From Isoetes taiwanensis (lineage: Eukaryota; Streptophyta; Lycopodiopsida; Isoetales; Isoetaceae): a DNA stretch of 64,000 bases. This document shows, in pieces, positions 33,830-45,554 of this stretch; position 1 is the first letter of the stretch; each line of letters begins with the position of its first letter. The DNA is taken from contig JAJEKV010000011.1 in the NCBI GenBank assembly GCA_021234155.1, positions 1,860,001 through 1,924,000 of the forward strand. The letters are read 5' to 3'. Below the pieces are notes generated by a model that saw only the letters and a list, made by a program, of their open reading frames with translations, ran no database searches and was not told the origin of the DNA. The position numbers were made by a program, and so were the translations under genes.

Positions 33830-34214
33830 GACAAGTACATATTAATATATAGGTCTAATGCTTATTAATAGATTTAATGCATAGGTCTAATAGGCTCTCG
33901 TAGGTTATAATGTGCATTATAGGTGCATATGTTGCTATTTACATGTGCATTAGGCATTACTCTTTACATAGCTAAATATGAGCCCAATGGTCCCCTCTTC
34001 ATATAGCTATATGGTATGGTCCATTAGAAAGGGGGAGGGTCCATTGGATATGTGTCCATTAGATAATACATGGGGAGGGTCTATTTTTTATGGAAAATAC
34101 GTAGGAAATTTATGGGGAGGGTATTTTTTCATAGAAAATACATAGGATGTTTGAAGGTTATTCATTTTCGACCTTCTCGGACTCTGAGCTTTGAAATTGC
34201 CCTTTTATTACTCT
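33830..34214. other. Intergenic, AT-rich
   Basis: Short repeated phrases (GGGGAGGGT, GTCCATTAG) but no gene. Confidence 0.5.
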
Positions 34215-35050
34215 GAGTTGCCTTTTTCGACTTGCGAGTCGAGAAAGGCCCTCAAACACAGGTATTATGGATCAGAAGGCCTTTCTCGACTTGCGAGTCG
34301 AGAAAGGCCTTCTGACCCATAAAACCTCGTTTTATCACTTTCTCGTTCAGAAAGGCCTTCGACTCTTTAAAACTTCTTGTGCATTTTTTTTTCGGCCGCT
34401 TCGACTCGTAGTCAAGAAGTCGAAAGGCCTTCGACCCATAAAACACTGCGTTTTACGGCTTTGAGGCGCCTTTCTCGACTCGCGGTGAAAGACACTTCTG
34501 ACTCCCTAAAACTTGTGTTTAAACTTTTGGTACACCTTTCTTGACTGTAGTCGAGAAAAGGCAACCCATTCCCATAAAACTTTGTGTTTACGGCTTTGGT
34601 GCCTTTCTCGACTGTTGCTTGAGTCGAGAAAGATACTCATTAAAACTTGCATTTTTTAAGCTGTTGCCTTTCGACTCGCCAAGTCGAAAGGCCATCCATT
34701 CCATAAAGCCTATGCGTTTGGCTTTGGTACCTTTCGACTCATGGTGAAGAACCTAAAACTTGTGTTTTACGGCTTTGGTTGCCTTTCTCATTTCTTGAGT
34801 CGAAGAATACTCTGACTATAAACACCGCATTTACGGCTTTGGTACGCCTTTCTCGACTCAGCGAGTCGAAAAGGCCTTCTCCCCATAAAACCTGCGTTTT
34901 TTTTGAGTCGCCTTTCGACTCAAGAAGTCGAAAAGGCCTTCAACCCTAAAACTTGCATTTTTCTTTGAGCTGCCTTTCTCGACTCATGAGTCGAAAAGGC
35001 CTTCTAACCCCTAAAACCTGTGTTTTTCCCTCTGAGCTGCCTTTCTCATG
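34215..35050. repeat. Degenerate palindromic minisatellite
   Basis: About nine to ten units of roughly 90 bp follow one another, each with a hairpin core of the type CTTTCTCGACT(n)AGTCGAGAAAG, then GGCCTTC, then CCATAAAACxTGxGTTTT. Unit length and sequence vary. The core lets each unit fold on itself. No protein coding is implied. Confidence 0.85.
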
Positions 35051-35465
35051 CCTGTATTTTCCAAAAATGGCCCTAAGAACTGTGTTTTATTTTATTTTTT
35101 TTGCATGTAGCATCACTTGACTAATTTGATTTTGTCTCTTGCAATCCTTATCTCGACCAAATAGTACATGCTTGGGAGCAATGAAAAGATCAGTTCATTA
35201 AAGAAAGGTGCCGAGAAGAGGGTGGTGACATCAGTTGGACATACAAGCACGTGGCCCATAAAGGAACTCATACAAATTTCTATCGTCTGTAAGTTGCTCC
35301 GTGACTAGGAGAGAGCTCCACGCGCCCTTTGCACTAGGTGGTTCATGTGTGAAGAGGGTGTAATGATTGTGCCCATACGACCACTATGGTCTCTTCACCC
35401 ACTGTAATATATATTGTAATGAGCCCATTTATAAATATAAGGTATCTCAAAACTAGTATTTTTGG

Positions 35466-35735
35466 CCCGGGGGGTGCACACAGGAAAAACCGTACAAAAC
35501 ATGTGCGTGTACGGTAGGGGGTTTTTTTTGGGCCAAAACCGTACCGTACCGTACCATATAAGTATGGGAGGGGATTTTTTTTGCTTTAATTCCGTATATA
35601 TTTGTAAGGAAATATGGTAGGGGTATATGAAATATAAGGGATATTTTTGTAGGAAAATCCCGTATAAGGGATAATTTCTCTTGACCCTATGCACGCACAT
35701 GCCATATAGACTTCACATTGTGTGCACCCCCCGGG
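35466..35735. mobile_element. MITE with 16-bp inverted ends and 8-bp target duplication
   Basis: The ends are exact inverted repeats (CCCGGGGGGTGCACAC at 35466-35481, GTGTGCACCCCCCGGG at 35720-35735). ATTTTTGG is duplicated directly outside both ends (35458-35465 and 35736-35743). An 8-bp duplication is typical of hAT-type transposons. The 270-bp interior is AT-rich with GTACCGTACCGTACC repeats and has no transposase. Confidence 0.92.
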
Positions 35736-36864
35736 ATTTTTGGGTGATTATGTAAACGATTTGCATAACTTTTGTTGGAATTTGTGATCTATTGTCTACC
35801 CACCTAAGAAAATAGAGCCAAAATGTTCAACTAAGAATCTTTTTCAATTAGAACTTGATAGGTCTAATGCATGTTTGCGTTGCATTCTTCTTGTTCTCGA
35901 CACGCTATCCAAGAAAACTGGAAGAAAAGCTTGGATGCACACTAATAGATAAAAATTCCAATTATGGCCAGTTTTTGGGTCGAGGTGCTTCTTTTTGTGT
36001 AAATTAACAGGGTTCCAAAAAAAAATGGGAATGGATAGATAGATAGATATATAGTATTTTTAAATGGAATGAGTCCCACTTTAATTAAATACGACTTATT
36101 AGTATTTGTAACTACAAGCATATAATGTGGGGCAACAAGCTACAAGAATGCAGGGAATCTGTGAGCCAGGAGTATGTACACAAAGGGCTATGCCAGTTTA
36201 TGTAGGATGCATGGGTAAGTATACAATATTTTTTGCCAAAAGGGAGAGGTGATATCCATCTTCAGAATGATCCGTCTTCATAATGGCTTGTTTCTAAGTT
36301 ACAGGACCTATGTTAACATGTAAATGTATGCTAACATTTTCAAGACATGGTTGTGGGCATAATATTTTGCATATTTGTGACTCCGACTCCCTAGGCTTAG
36401 GACCATGTCTAAGCTCTAGACCATGTGGGTCAAGAAGTAAGTGTGCACTAACATGTTGATTCTAGTGCATATGCATGTGTCGCGATCAACAGGCGTCCAC
36501 ATCGTGACTATATGGAGCCTAGGACCAAAGGTAAATTGCAAAAATAATGCTTGGCATTATTCTGGTAAGCAAGCCTAGGCAAGACCATCTGTACTGGATT
36601 GGACTTTGTACTAGGCAAGACCATGTGTTAATTTGATATATATGAGTTCATTTGACCATGACTTTGTACCTAGGCATGACCATGCATTAAATTTGGATAT
36701 ACTTTAAGTTTGCATGGATTATTTAAATAATATATGAACGAGCTAGTGGACATAGAATTTGTAGTACAAATATTTTAGTTATAGATAATACTCGTTTGAA
36801 AACTAAGTATTGATGTATGATTTTGTAGGTAACATCTTTTGTACAAGCTTCTAAGATATAGAGT
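35736..36864. other. Intergenic
   Basis: AT-rich, with a short (GATA)n run near 36030 and no recognised gene. The last part may be an intron of the downstream gene, because TTTTGTAG/GTAAC (36822-36833) looks like an acceptor. Confidence 0.4.
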
Positions 36865-38421
36865 TTGTTACCCCGCATTGCTGATGGTTATAAGCAGCTC
36901 ATGGAAACGAAGGGGATAATTGTGTCCTCAAGGTTCACAGAGTCATTTAAGAGGTTGTTTTGGCGTGGGGAAGGTTATGAAATAGGTGATTATGTAGTGG
37001 TCAGAATTGACGGTCTGAGACAATATGGTAAAGTCACTGGATTTTTTGTCAAAGAGTCTTGTGGTTTCGAAGTTTATTTTATAGCCACCCATTATCAACA
37101 AGTTGGTGAAGACTTATCTCTCTGACTGCCACTGATCGATAATAGGCAATACAATACAACAATTATGAGTACTGTTACCTCTATTGTTTGCAAATGGTTC
37201 CCCTCCTTTTATGCCACTCCAAACACCTGGCTGGTTAATGAGCTTGAGAGGGTTCTGCATCAAGATATGCTACAGTTTGGTTCACCGGGATTTGTCCCTA
37301 TATTTCCTCAGCAGGGTGACGTGGTTGACATTGGGGATTCCTATGGTGTAGTTAGAATAGTTAATGAGCAAGAGAAGACCTTCAAGATGGCAAAGCTTAG
37401 GGTCACTGATGCAGAGAATAAGATATGGTCTTCTTCTAGAATTGACATTCAATTTAGGAGTTGGTCCTGCATTAGAAAAATCTTAAATTGGTGTGTGATT
37501 GGTTCTAACAGTCGGCCTAATCGTTTCAGAGAACTCTGAGTCCGATATGGTCCCAAACCCGTAAGTTCTCTTTTTTAGTTTTGGGACATTTAGTAATTGA
37601 CATATTTAATAATGGATGAATAACAAATTTTTCTTTTCAGGGCCTTCTCGAAGCATTGTTGAAACCTGGAACACAAAAACTGTGGTGAAGCTAGTAAGGA
37701 TATTGACTAAGACAAATGCGCATGATGAACATATCAAATTACATCGGCTTCATGGAGATACTCTGTTGGAAATGACCCACGACCTTTGGAGGGAAGTTGG
37801 TGTGAAGGATCTACACTCACGCTTGAGTCTCATGAGATGGATTTCAAGAATGAACCAAGAACAACCAATTGCTCTAGTGCAGGCTGGTAAGAGTTCTAGC
37901 AAAAAAAAGTTATGATCATGCAAAAAAAAGTTATGATCATGCATACCTATACCTATGACATATATATGCATGCATGTTAGCTCATCTGGCTAATCCTCTT
38001 TTTCTCTTTCTTGTTATTAATAATGATTTAGCTTCTGGCCTACAATCGCTTTCAAGTCTGCAAAACACTTCGAGTAGTTTGCAACGAACCTCCACTAGTC
38101 AGTCTACATCCTTTCACTTTCAACAAATTGACCAAGAGAAGATAACTCGATCAAGGGAGGTATTGAGAAAGTCTCAAGAGCTAAATGCGTCAATGGATTC
38201 TCCAGCGGTTCAGATTGCTCTCAACAGGACATGGATGCTAAGCCAATATTGAAGCGGATCTGTAACAGGCAATGGATAAAACGACACCATCCTTTGCTTG
38301 AGAAGGCACTGTCTCGAAATTATGCGTTGTATCAGGGATGGTGTTCTCAGCTGTGTGAAGTTCTTCCTATGATATCGCCACATGACAGAAAAACCTATAT
38401 ACTTAGTTTCGTAATGGACAG

Positions 38422-40009
38422 GTCAGCTCACTTATCACCATAATGCATATCTTTATATCTTTATACTTCATGTGTAAGATATAATTGATTGGTCGCACCT
38501 TTCTGGATATGATCCGTTTATCTCTTTTGAGGAATGGAAACTTGGCATATAAACCATTTGAGTCTACCCCTGTGTAATAATGTTTTAGGCTGTTGATCCG
38601 CCCCTTCTCTGTGGTAGGCTTCTGGAATTAGACTAGGGCCGTGCTATTTATTAAAAAATAAATGATCTATTTATGCAGTTGCATTCTATATTAGTTGTTG
38701 CAACAACATGCAAAGGAAAGGGAGTCGTGCTTAAACCTGCGCAACAAAGGGGTAACATTAAGCTAGTGTAAGACATAGTCCTCATCATGGGATGGCTAGT
38801 CTACTCTATGCATGTCTAACAGATCTGAGCCAGAGCATGAACTATTACGAAGGAATAAGCTGCGTGCATTTGGTTCGATACCCTTTAATCTATTTGGTAA
38901 ACATAGCATTAATCTGGCCTGCACCTGGGTTCAGAATCTAGACTAAGGCGTAGGTGTAGAATTTCTGGCCTACGGATCTGGTTTAGATAGGTTGCATGGC
39001 ATGCATAGCTAGATATCTAGCTCCTGGCACTAACATCTTAATGTAAATGACCGACCGAATACTAGAATAATATGGTAGCCTTGGTTGTGGAATCTAATAT
39101 TTAACATTTGATGTAGCCTAATTAGTGTAAAGCATGAAGTAATATCTTTGACAGTGTCTACGAACTGTGCTAATCTTGAGACTTTATTATGGATAAGTAA
39201 TCTCACCTTGTATCTTGATGTAAACCTCCGAGACTACTGGGTCTTCTCGAGGTTTATTATTGAGAGGTGTTATCACAAGACAGCTACATAGGCTCCACTT
39301 GAGCATAGAACATAAAAATACAATAGAATAATCTAATATTGAATTTGGTTTTGCATCCCACTTTTATTCCGAGCTTTTGCATAATATAGTATTGGACCGT
39401 GGCCTTTATGTATATGTTGCTTTATCATTTGAATCAACAGTCGAGAAACAAGAGCATGTCATGGCAACCCACCGCAAAAGCCAATGGTTTAACTTAGATT
39501 GGGCAGGGTCTCTCGTGCCCCCGCAAAGCTAAGGGTAAGGATTCTTTCATCTCTATCACCCTTGGTGGATAGGAGAAGACTAGCTTACGAGATATTGCGA
39601 ACTTCGCCCAAAGATAGCAGTGTAGGTATTTCTCCAGTTAATTGATTTTGTGCTAGATCCCTATGTCATATTTATCACCTGAGTTTGATGGAACTTGTAA
39701 TTATAGATAAATAAGTGTGTGAGATGGAAAACAACTTACAAGGTTTTCAGGTTAGGAAGCTGAGACAATGTTGATGGAATGGGACCAGTTAGCTGGTTAC
39801 TTTAAGCATCGGCCATCGCCACGGTGTAGTAGGAATATTAAGCATCGGACATGCACTAAGTTAATATGGTAAACGGGAAGTAGAATAAACCTTCTGCTAT
39901 TTCAGAATTTCAAAATCAGAATTTCTGCTAGATCATAAACCTTCTGCTGGATAAACATATCCAGTGTCTTTGCTTGTGTATTAACTACTTTCTAATTTCT
40001 ATTTTGTAG
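38422..40009 (+). other. Long intron of the SAM-like gene
   Basis: It runs from donor GACAG/GTCAGC to acceptor TTTTGTAG/ATTTG. The exons join as AG|A (Arg) in frame. It is AT-rich, and no embedded element was identified. Confidence 0.5.
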
Positions 40010-40247
40010 ATTTGAAGATGTGTCGGGCTTTACATTTCCGCCTGGTATAACTGTTTATTGGACTCCCGAGCTTTTATATGAGAAAATTCGGGATAACAAC
40101 AATAGCCAACGGAAGTATAGCAAGCGAAAAATTCAACAGTCGCATGCTGATGACGACGTGATATCTTCATAGCCTCGAGATGAAGACCATGTATTATTTG
40201 CTTTATTATTTGCTTTTTTCTTTTGAGTTTATGCTTTTGTTGCCCAG

Positions 40248-40373
40248 GAAAGGATGATCCATCACTATAGAAGACTATTGAGTCATCAGAAACTCTAGGA
40301 CGAATTTTCAGCAAGCAAGAGTGGCGCATCCAACAGAAAAATACAGATATTGGAGCAGCTAGATGTGTCACAG
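40248..40373 (+). repeat. Duplicated exon a (126 nt) with TAG
   Basis: It has acceptor TTGCCCAG and donor CACAG/GTAAAT. It encodes KDDPSL-stop-KTIESSETLGRIFSKQ and so on; TAG at 40268-40270 corresponds to CAG in exon b. Both exons are 126 nt and phase-symmetric, so the duplication kept the frame. Flanking intron sequence was copied too. Confidence 0.75.
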
Positions 40374-40444
40374 GTAAATATTAGGGTTTGTGATCTACTT
40401 TATTTGCTTTATGTTCTTTTGATTTTATGCTTTTTGTTGAGCAG

Positions 40445-40570
40445 AGAAGTATGGTCCATCACTACAGAAGACTAGCGAGTCATCAAAAACTCTAGGACGA
40501 ATTTTGAGCAAGCAAGACTCGTGCATCCAACATAAAAACACAGAAATTGGAGCAACTAGATGTCTCACAA
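40445..40570 (+). repeat. Duplicated exon b (126 nt), open
   Basis: Acceptor GAGCAG, donor CACAA/GTAAAT. It encodes KYGPSLQKTSESSKTLGRIF and on to RCLT, with CAG at 40465-40467 where exon a has TAG. It joins in frame to the last exon. Confidence 0.75.
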
Positions 40571-40781
40571 GTAAATATTATAGAATGTTGGGTTTGTCTA
40601 TCTTAGGAGTTTAAAGTTCAAGGCTGATGTATATCTAACATTTTTTTTAGATAATCCTCCATTGAAGAGGATAAGGAAAGTGAGTGCAAAGCTTGCGGAA
40701 AATAGAGCTATTCAACAAGAGCTTCGCGCAAAAGGAGTACCACATAAGATGTTTCGATCAAATGCGAACATTTTGGAATAA

Positions 40782-43700
40782 TTTGCAAAAATTTACTTGT
40801 GACTTTGTTTAGTCCAAACAATTTCAGAAATTTAATACTGTTGTTTAAAAATTGAAAAGTTACATACTTTAGTTCAGAAGGTTTTTATAGTTCTGTTTAG
40901 ATCAGAAATTTTCAAAAATGAAATGATGGGGTGAACTTGTTGGAATTGCACAGATAATGGATAGATAATAAAGTAGAAATTGGATAGTGAATTGATGATG
41001 AACATATGGAGAATAGTAGGGGAAATTGTGATGGTAAATTATAGATGAATGAAGGGTGAATTCAGTCCAAAATTCACCATCAAGTCTCCAGGTTTCACTG
41101 CTCATTCTCCATTTTTTAAGGTGAAAAATTTCCATATGGTAAAGGTGATCTCTGGGTGAATACATAGCGAATTGAAGGTAAAATTTCCCTTAATTTCCCA
41201 TTTGGAGAAGCAGAATTTTTTTTGTAGGCAACAGTTAAGAAATGCCATTTGCAAATAGGAATGGGTCTTCATTTGCTAAGCCTGTGATTGTTGACATGGA
41301 ACAGGTCTGAAACTCGGGTCTGATGGTAATGGGGAGCAACCCTGACCACAAAGCATAGGATGGAAGTGCATATGATAAGGAATCATGTACTACAGTACAG
41401 TCCAAATACAAAAACGTCGCATCAAGTACATTATGTCATTGATCAAACTGTCCTGCAAAAATCAGGGCATTCAGATAACATGTGACAATTTCTTAGCTAC
41501 AAAAAGAAAACATCTTTACATGGCCTCCCTGCAAACAGGTTCCTGTGATTCCAGAAAGCTTGTTGGACTACCCTTATATGGAAATGTCCACTGCAAGAAG
41601 CTTGCAGAAGGCAGGCATGTTCTGCAACAACGTTCTATGCAAGTAAAGAAGAGTAACAAAACACAGAATGTGCTTCAAAAGAGCTTCCCGCAGCAAGCTT
41701 GCATCCAAACGAACAAGACGGAAAAAATAAAGCTGAAGCAAGCAAATGCAAGCGCAAGTTTTATTACCTTCACCTGTTATTTTTTATAGTACAAATGGGC
41801 ATCATTACCTACAGCAGCAATAAAATGACTTGACAACTAATTTCCACAAGAATCCCATTCTAAATCAAACCAGACAGAATGTTGAAGCACCAAAATGACA
41901 GAAAGAACCCTTTCATTTTCCTGCAGTACAACAATCGGCCCTCGAAGATAAGCCCTAAAAGATTGACTCGTCAGAATCTTCGGCCTTGCATCAACATAAA
42001 CTTTCACCCTGCATCAACAGAAAATCCGGCCCTGCCGCGGCCGAATCAAGCGGCTGTGGCTATGGCGCAAATCATCCAGCAAACAGCCGCCGAACTTATG
42101 CCACCAGCCCTGCAAAAAAAAAACCTTACGCCTCTACAGCAAAATGCCCCTCTATTTCACAAAAATTATGAAAATGCTTTTATATTTAAAAAATTTATTG
42201 CAATGCCCCTTTGTTCCCTTTTAAATTTATTGAAATGCCCCTTTGTTTCCCTTGTTTTTTCTCACGAAAATCATCTCACTTATCTAGAACAATCCTTTGT
42301 GTTATGGCCTCCAGTTCTTATGGATTCACGGCAGTACAGTGGTGTTGTTCTTCAACATGTTTGTGAAGAATACTTTTCAGTGGTGTTGTTCTTCAACATG
42401 TTTGTGAAGAATACTTTTCAGCAAAGAGATAATTTTGCACTTAATCTTCTGAATTTGGGTGAGGATCTAACCTGGAAGCATGCTTCTTGTCCGAATCTAA
42501 AGTACAATTATGGGGGGTTCAATTCAGTTATATGGGAGACACTTTTGGGTCAAAAATTTCTGCTGGGTTAGAAATTCGTGCAGGATTCACTGCCCTGTTC
42601 CGAGTTAGCAACTTCCGGGGTAGAAAATTCTGAGCTAGAAAGTGAAATTTAATCAGGGGTTTCTTGCATAGCCGGAATGATCCAAGATTTGGCAGAAATT
42701 CTAATTTCAAACCGATGGAACGCAAGAAAGCCGCTTCTTTTTCTTCATAAAAAATCATGGAACCAAGATCGAATTCAGAACAGACGTTCTAATTCTTGAA
42801 AATGCAGAATGAGGCAAGATCTTTCCAGCTGGATCTCTAGAGTTTCTTCGTGGGCGTCTTTAATGTAGGAATACGAACGACATAGGGGCATTTAAATGAA
42901 TTAACAAAATACATGGTTATTTTTATAAATAGCCAGAAATATAATGGCATTTTTGTGATAGTAAAGTTGATGCAATATGTAATATTATTCATGATGGTAT
43001 TAGCAACACATATATACTCATTAATTTGTACTGATAACATTATTGACATATTTATGACGATGTTGATGGCGTTATTGATGTTATGTTGCTCACTATTGAG
43101 TTATTTTGGTAGAGGTTCGAGCGCCCCCGTATTTCATATTCTAAAACCTTAGACGAACTCGTATTTCATAAAATCATAGGCGCCCTCAATCATAAATGAT
43201 CATAAGCGAAACAAGAGGTGCCCAGAGGCTCCAATATACAGTCTGTGTAGGATCGACGGATCCGACAATTATGGTAGTCCAGGATGAACCTTGTCTAGAA
43301 TATATAGCATAATAATAGATCGCATCATAGGTTGCGTCACTAGATCCTGAATATCATTATTTATCATTTAGTATTTTTTGAGATTTTAAGTGATATTAAA
43401 GTGATGATAAATGACTATCCTCTTGTAGTGACATGACGAAAGCATGCACGTATCACAATATTGACAAAAGCGAGATAGACCTAGATATTTATTTTTGTAG
43501 TGGACGATTAAATGTCACACATATATTTGTAACAACTATAATTCTGCATGACAAAAGCATGCACGTGTCATGGTATTGCAGCCACAAAAGGGAGAAAGGG
43601 ATATCCAAAGGATATGGAAATGATATGAAAAGGGATATCCAAATATGGAAATTCAGATACGGGATATCTACATAAAGATTGAACCACACATAAAGATTAA

Positions 43701-43900
43701 TGATAGATGATGTACATAAGAATATGAAAATACAGATTGGGGATACGAAAGTCAAATATAGCCACATAACACTAGTTTTGCAGCACCGACTAAATTGCAC
43801 ACGACATATAATTTGTATTTTGCGTACTATTTATTAGATTGCATTTTCTTCTTAATCATCTCTTTCTTCGTCTTCTACTTCATCCACTCTCTAGTCTAGA
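40782..43900. other. Intergenic with one long open frame of doubtful meaning
   Basis: A 230-codon plus frame (41879-42571) is open but of low complexity. It carries a 41-bp tandem duplication (42337-42420) inside it and has no recognised domain, so I do not call it a gene. Another 134-codon frame (41385-41789) is likewise unrecognised. The 3' part (43430-43680) has short repeated phrases such as AAAGCATGCACGT. Confidence 0.45.
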
Positions 43901-45129
43901 ATGAGCAATTTCCAGCCCCATGATAAAGTTTTAGAAGTGGTTGCTGGATTGCAAGCAAATTTTAAAACGCTTCCCTTTTCTTTTCTTTACAACAAACGGG
44001 GATCGGATTTGTTTGATGAGATTACTACTTTGAAGGAATATTACCTCTTTGAAGCAGAAAAGAAAATGTTGGATGTTCATGCTAATGAAATAGCCTCTTA
44101 TGTCGATCCTGGAAGTGTCATAGTAGAGCTTGGATGTGGATCCGCCCAAAAAACAGCTAGGCTTCTTTCCGCAGTACCTAAGAGGTACGTATTCAGATAT
44201 AAATTTGGAAATTCTTCTTTGCACGATGTTTTCTAATTTATCAACCTTTTAATATGTTCATTCTAGAATGTTATATGCCTCTAATAAAGTGGTGTTTGTA
44301 AATGTAATCTGCAGTTGCACATTTGTTGGAATTGATGTCTCCAAAAGTGCTCTATTACAAGCTAGAAAGAACTTGGAAAGGAATTTCCAAGGTGAGATTG
44401 ATTTCATAGAAGCAGAATATATGGAAGGGTTAAGACAAGTGAAGAAACGATATCCCCACCATGTCTTATGTGTCATTTGGCTTGGAAGTAGCATAGGGAA
44501 CCTTTCTCAAAAAGAAGCAATATCATTTCTTAAAGATATTCGGGTTGTATGTGGTTCTAGATGCCTTCTTTTTCTGTGTACAGGTGATATTTTATCTTCT
44601 AATCTCATCATTCCACTTGCATTCAACAATTTCTTAATTAACTTTTCAACTTGCTGTAGACATTTGGAAAGACTCGCATACCTTAATTTCAGCATACCAT
44701 GATAGCAAAGGTATTACGGAGAATTTCATAAAAAATGGCGTTCAGAATGCTCTAAAGTTCATTGGTTATGACCATAATACTTGTGAGGAGAAATCATGTG
44801 TTTATGAGGTCGAGGTAAACCAAAAATTAAGACAGGTTGAGATGTACATTAAGTTCATGGAAGGCTTAGAGATTGGACAATGGAATATTTGCATTAGGTA
44901 TGCAATTTCTAGGTTTATGCTTGGCTTCACTATTTATTTACATCTTTTGTATTGTTGAATATGTTGCAGGCCTGGAGAGCGTGTTCTAGTTGAAATTTCT
45001 AGAAAATTTACATCGAATGATATCCAATTTTTTGCTAATGAGTCAGGTTTTCGAGTTCAAGCATCATGGCATACATCAACTTATGGTTGCCAGTGGCTAT
45101 TTCCCCTCAATTCCAACAAATTAGGTTAA
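43901..45129 (+). CDS. EgtD-type histidine N-alpha-methyltransferase homologue, four exons
   Basis: Exons 43901-44184, 44315-about 44582, about 44661-44898 and about 44971-45129 join in frame at standard GT-AG introns (donors AG/GTACGT, ACAG/GTGATA, ATTAG/GTATGC; acceptors CTGCAG, CTGTAG, TTGCAG). The roughly 310-residue product is the usual length of free-standing EgtD. Motifs in order: YNKRGSDLFDEIT and EYY; SAM-binding VELGCGSAQKTARLL; GIDVS; IWLGSSIGNLS; AYHDSKGITENF; and C-terminal LVEISRKF. EgtD methylates histidine three times to hercynine with SAM, the first step to ergothioneine. The residues I recall as contacting histidine (two N-terminal Tyr, Asn of GN, Tyr of AYxD, Glu and Ser of ExS) all appear conserved. 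There is no EgtB-like domain. No disruption was seen. The actual substrate in this organism is not shown. Confidence 0.9.
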
Positions 45130-45554
45130 TGATGCATACATAGAGACTCGAAATAATTGATAATCAGATGAACAAAAGTGTTCTGTAAATCTATATGTTA
45201 ACTCCAATGTTTGCAAGTCTTTCAATTTGGAAGATCTTCTACATCATAGATGGCATAAGTTTCGTTGGATATATAAAATACATATCATATATGGTCCTGT
45301 AAAAAGCAAACACCTAAAGTGCCAGCCCCAAATGTAAACTAAGAACAAAAATTCTACTAAGTACTACAAGCTGAAAATGAGCAACACTATGTCTTTACCT
45401 TTCGAGGATAACTGGATAATACAAACTTTGTCTTATTAAATTAAATATATTTTTTTTGAAGGACATGATAAGTCTGGCTTGACCAAGGGTATCCTTGGCT
45501 AGGCTAGATGTCCGAACCTTGTCTTCGTACAGGGCTAGGGCCTGTTAAATATAT
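45130..45554. other. 3' flank of the methyltransferase gene and L1 tail repeats
   Basis: A block of the form TTAAATATATTTTTTTTGAAGGACATGA occurs at about 45435 and again at about 45547, framing 110 bp. It is probably a tail duplication of L1 insertions. Confidence 0.45.

Larger units (their letters stand above)
36865..40781 (+). pseudogene. Multi-exon gene with SAM-like domain, several disruptions
   Basis: Plus-strand blocks in order: 36865-37539 with two β-rich repeats (YEIGDYVVVRIDGLRQYGKV and GDVVDIGDSYGVVRIV), reminiscent of BAH/Tudor-like modules; 37641-37886, a SAM-like domain (VETWNTKTVVKLVRIL, LHGDTLLEM, SRLSLMRWI); 38032-38421, Ser/Gln-rich then QWIKRHHPLLEKAL; 40010-40172 with FTFPPGITVYWTPELLYEKI; 40248-40373 and 40445-40570, a duplicated exon; and 40651-40781, a basic C-terminus ending TAA. 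Most junctions carry GT-AG sites and several join in phase (AG|A at 38421/40010; A|AT at 40570/40651). Defects are TGA at 37123-37125 with the same frame open on both sides, a frame change near 38230, and TAG at 40268-40270. The start is uncertain. I recognise no orthologue; a nuclear, chromatin- or transposon-related role is inference only. Confidence 0.55.

Noticed and set aside
34215-35050. CRISPR-like array
   Set aside because: Units are degenerate and of variable length, with no unique spacers, in a plant-like genome. It is a minisatellite.
35395-35700. 101-codon minus frame
   Set aside because: It lies almost entirely inside the MITE and contains only repeat-derived sequence.
41879-42571. 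230-codon plus frame
   Set aside because: No domain, an internal 41-bp tandem duplication and low-complexity stretches make coding unlikely. It is mentioned under the intergenic entry only.
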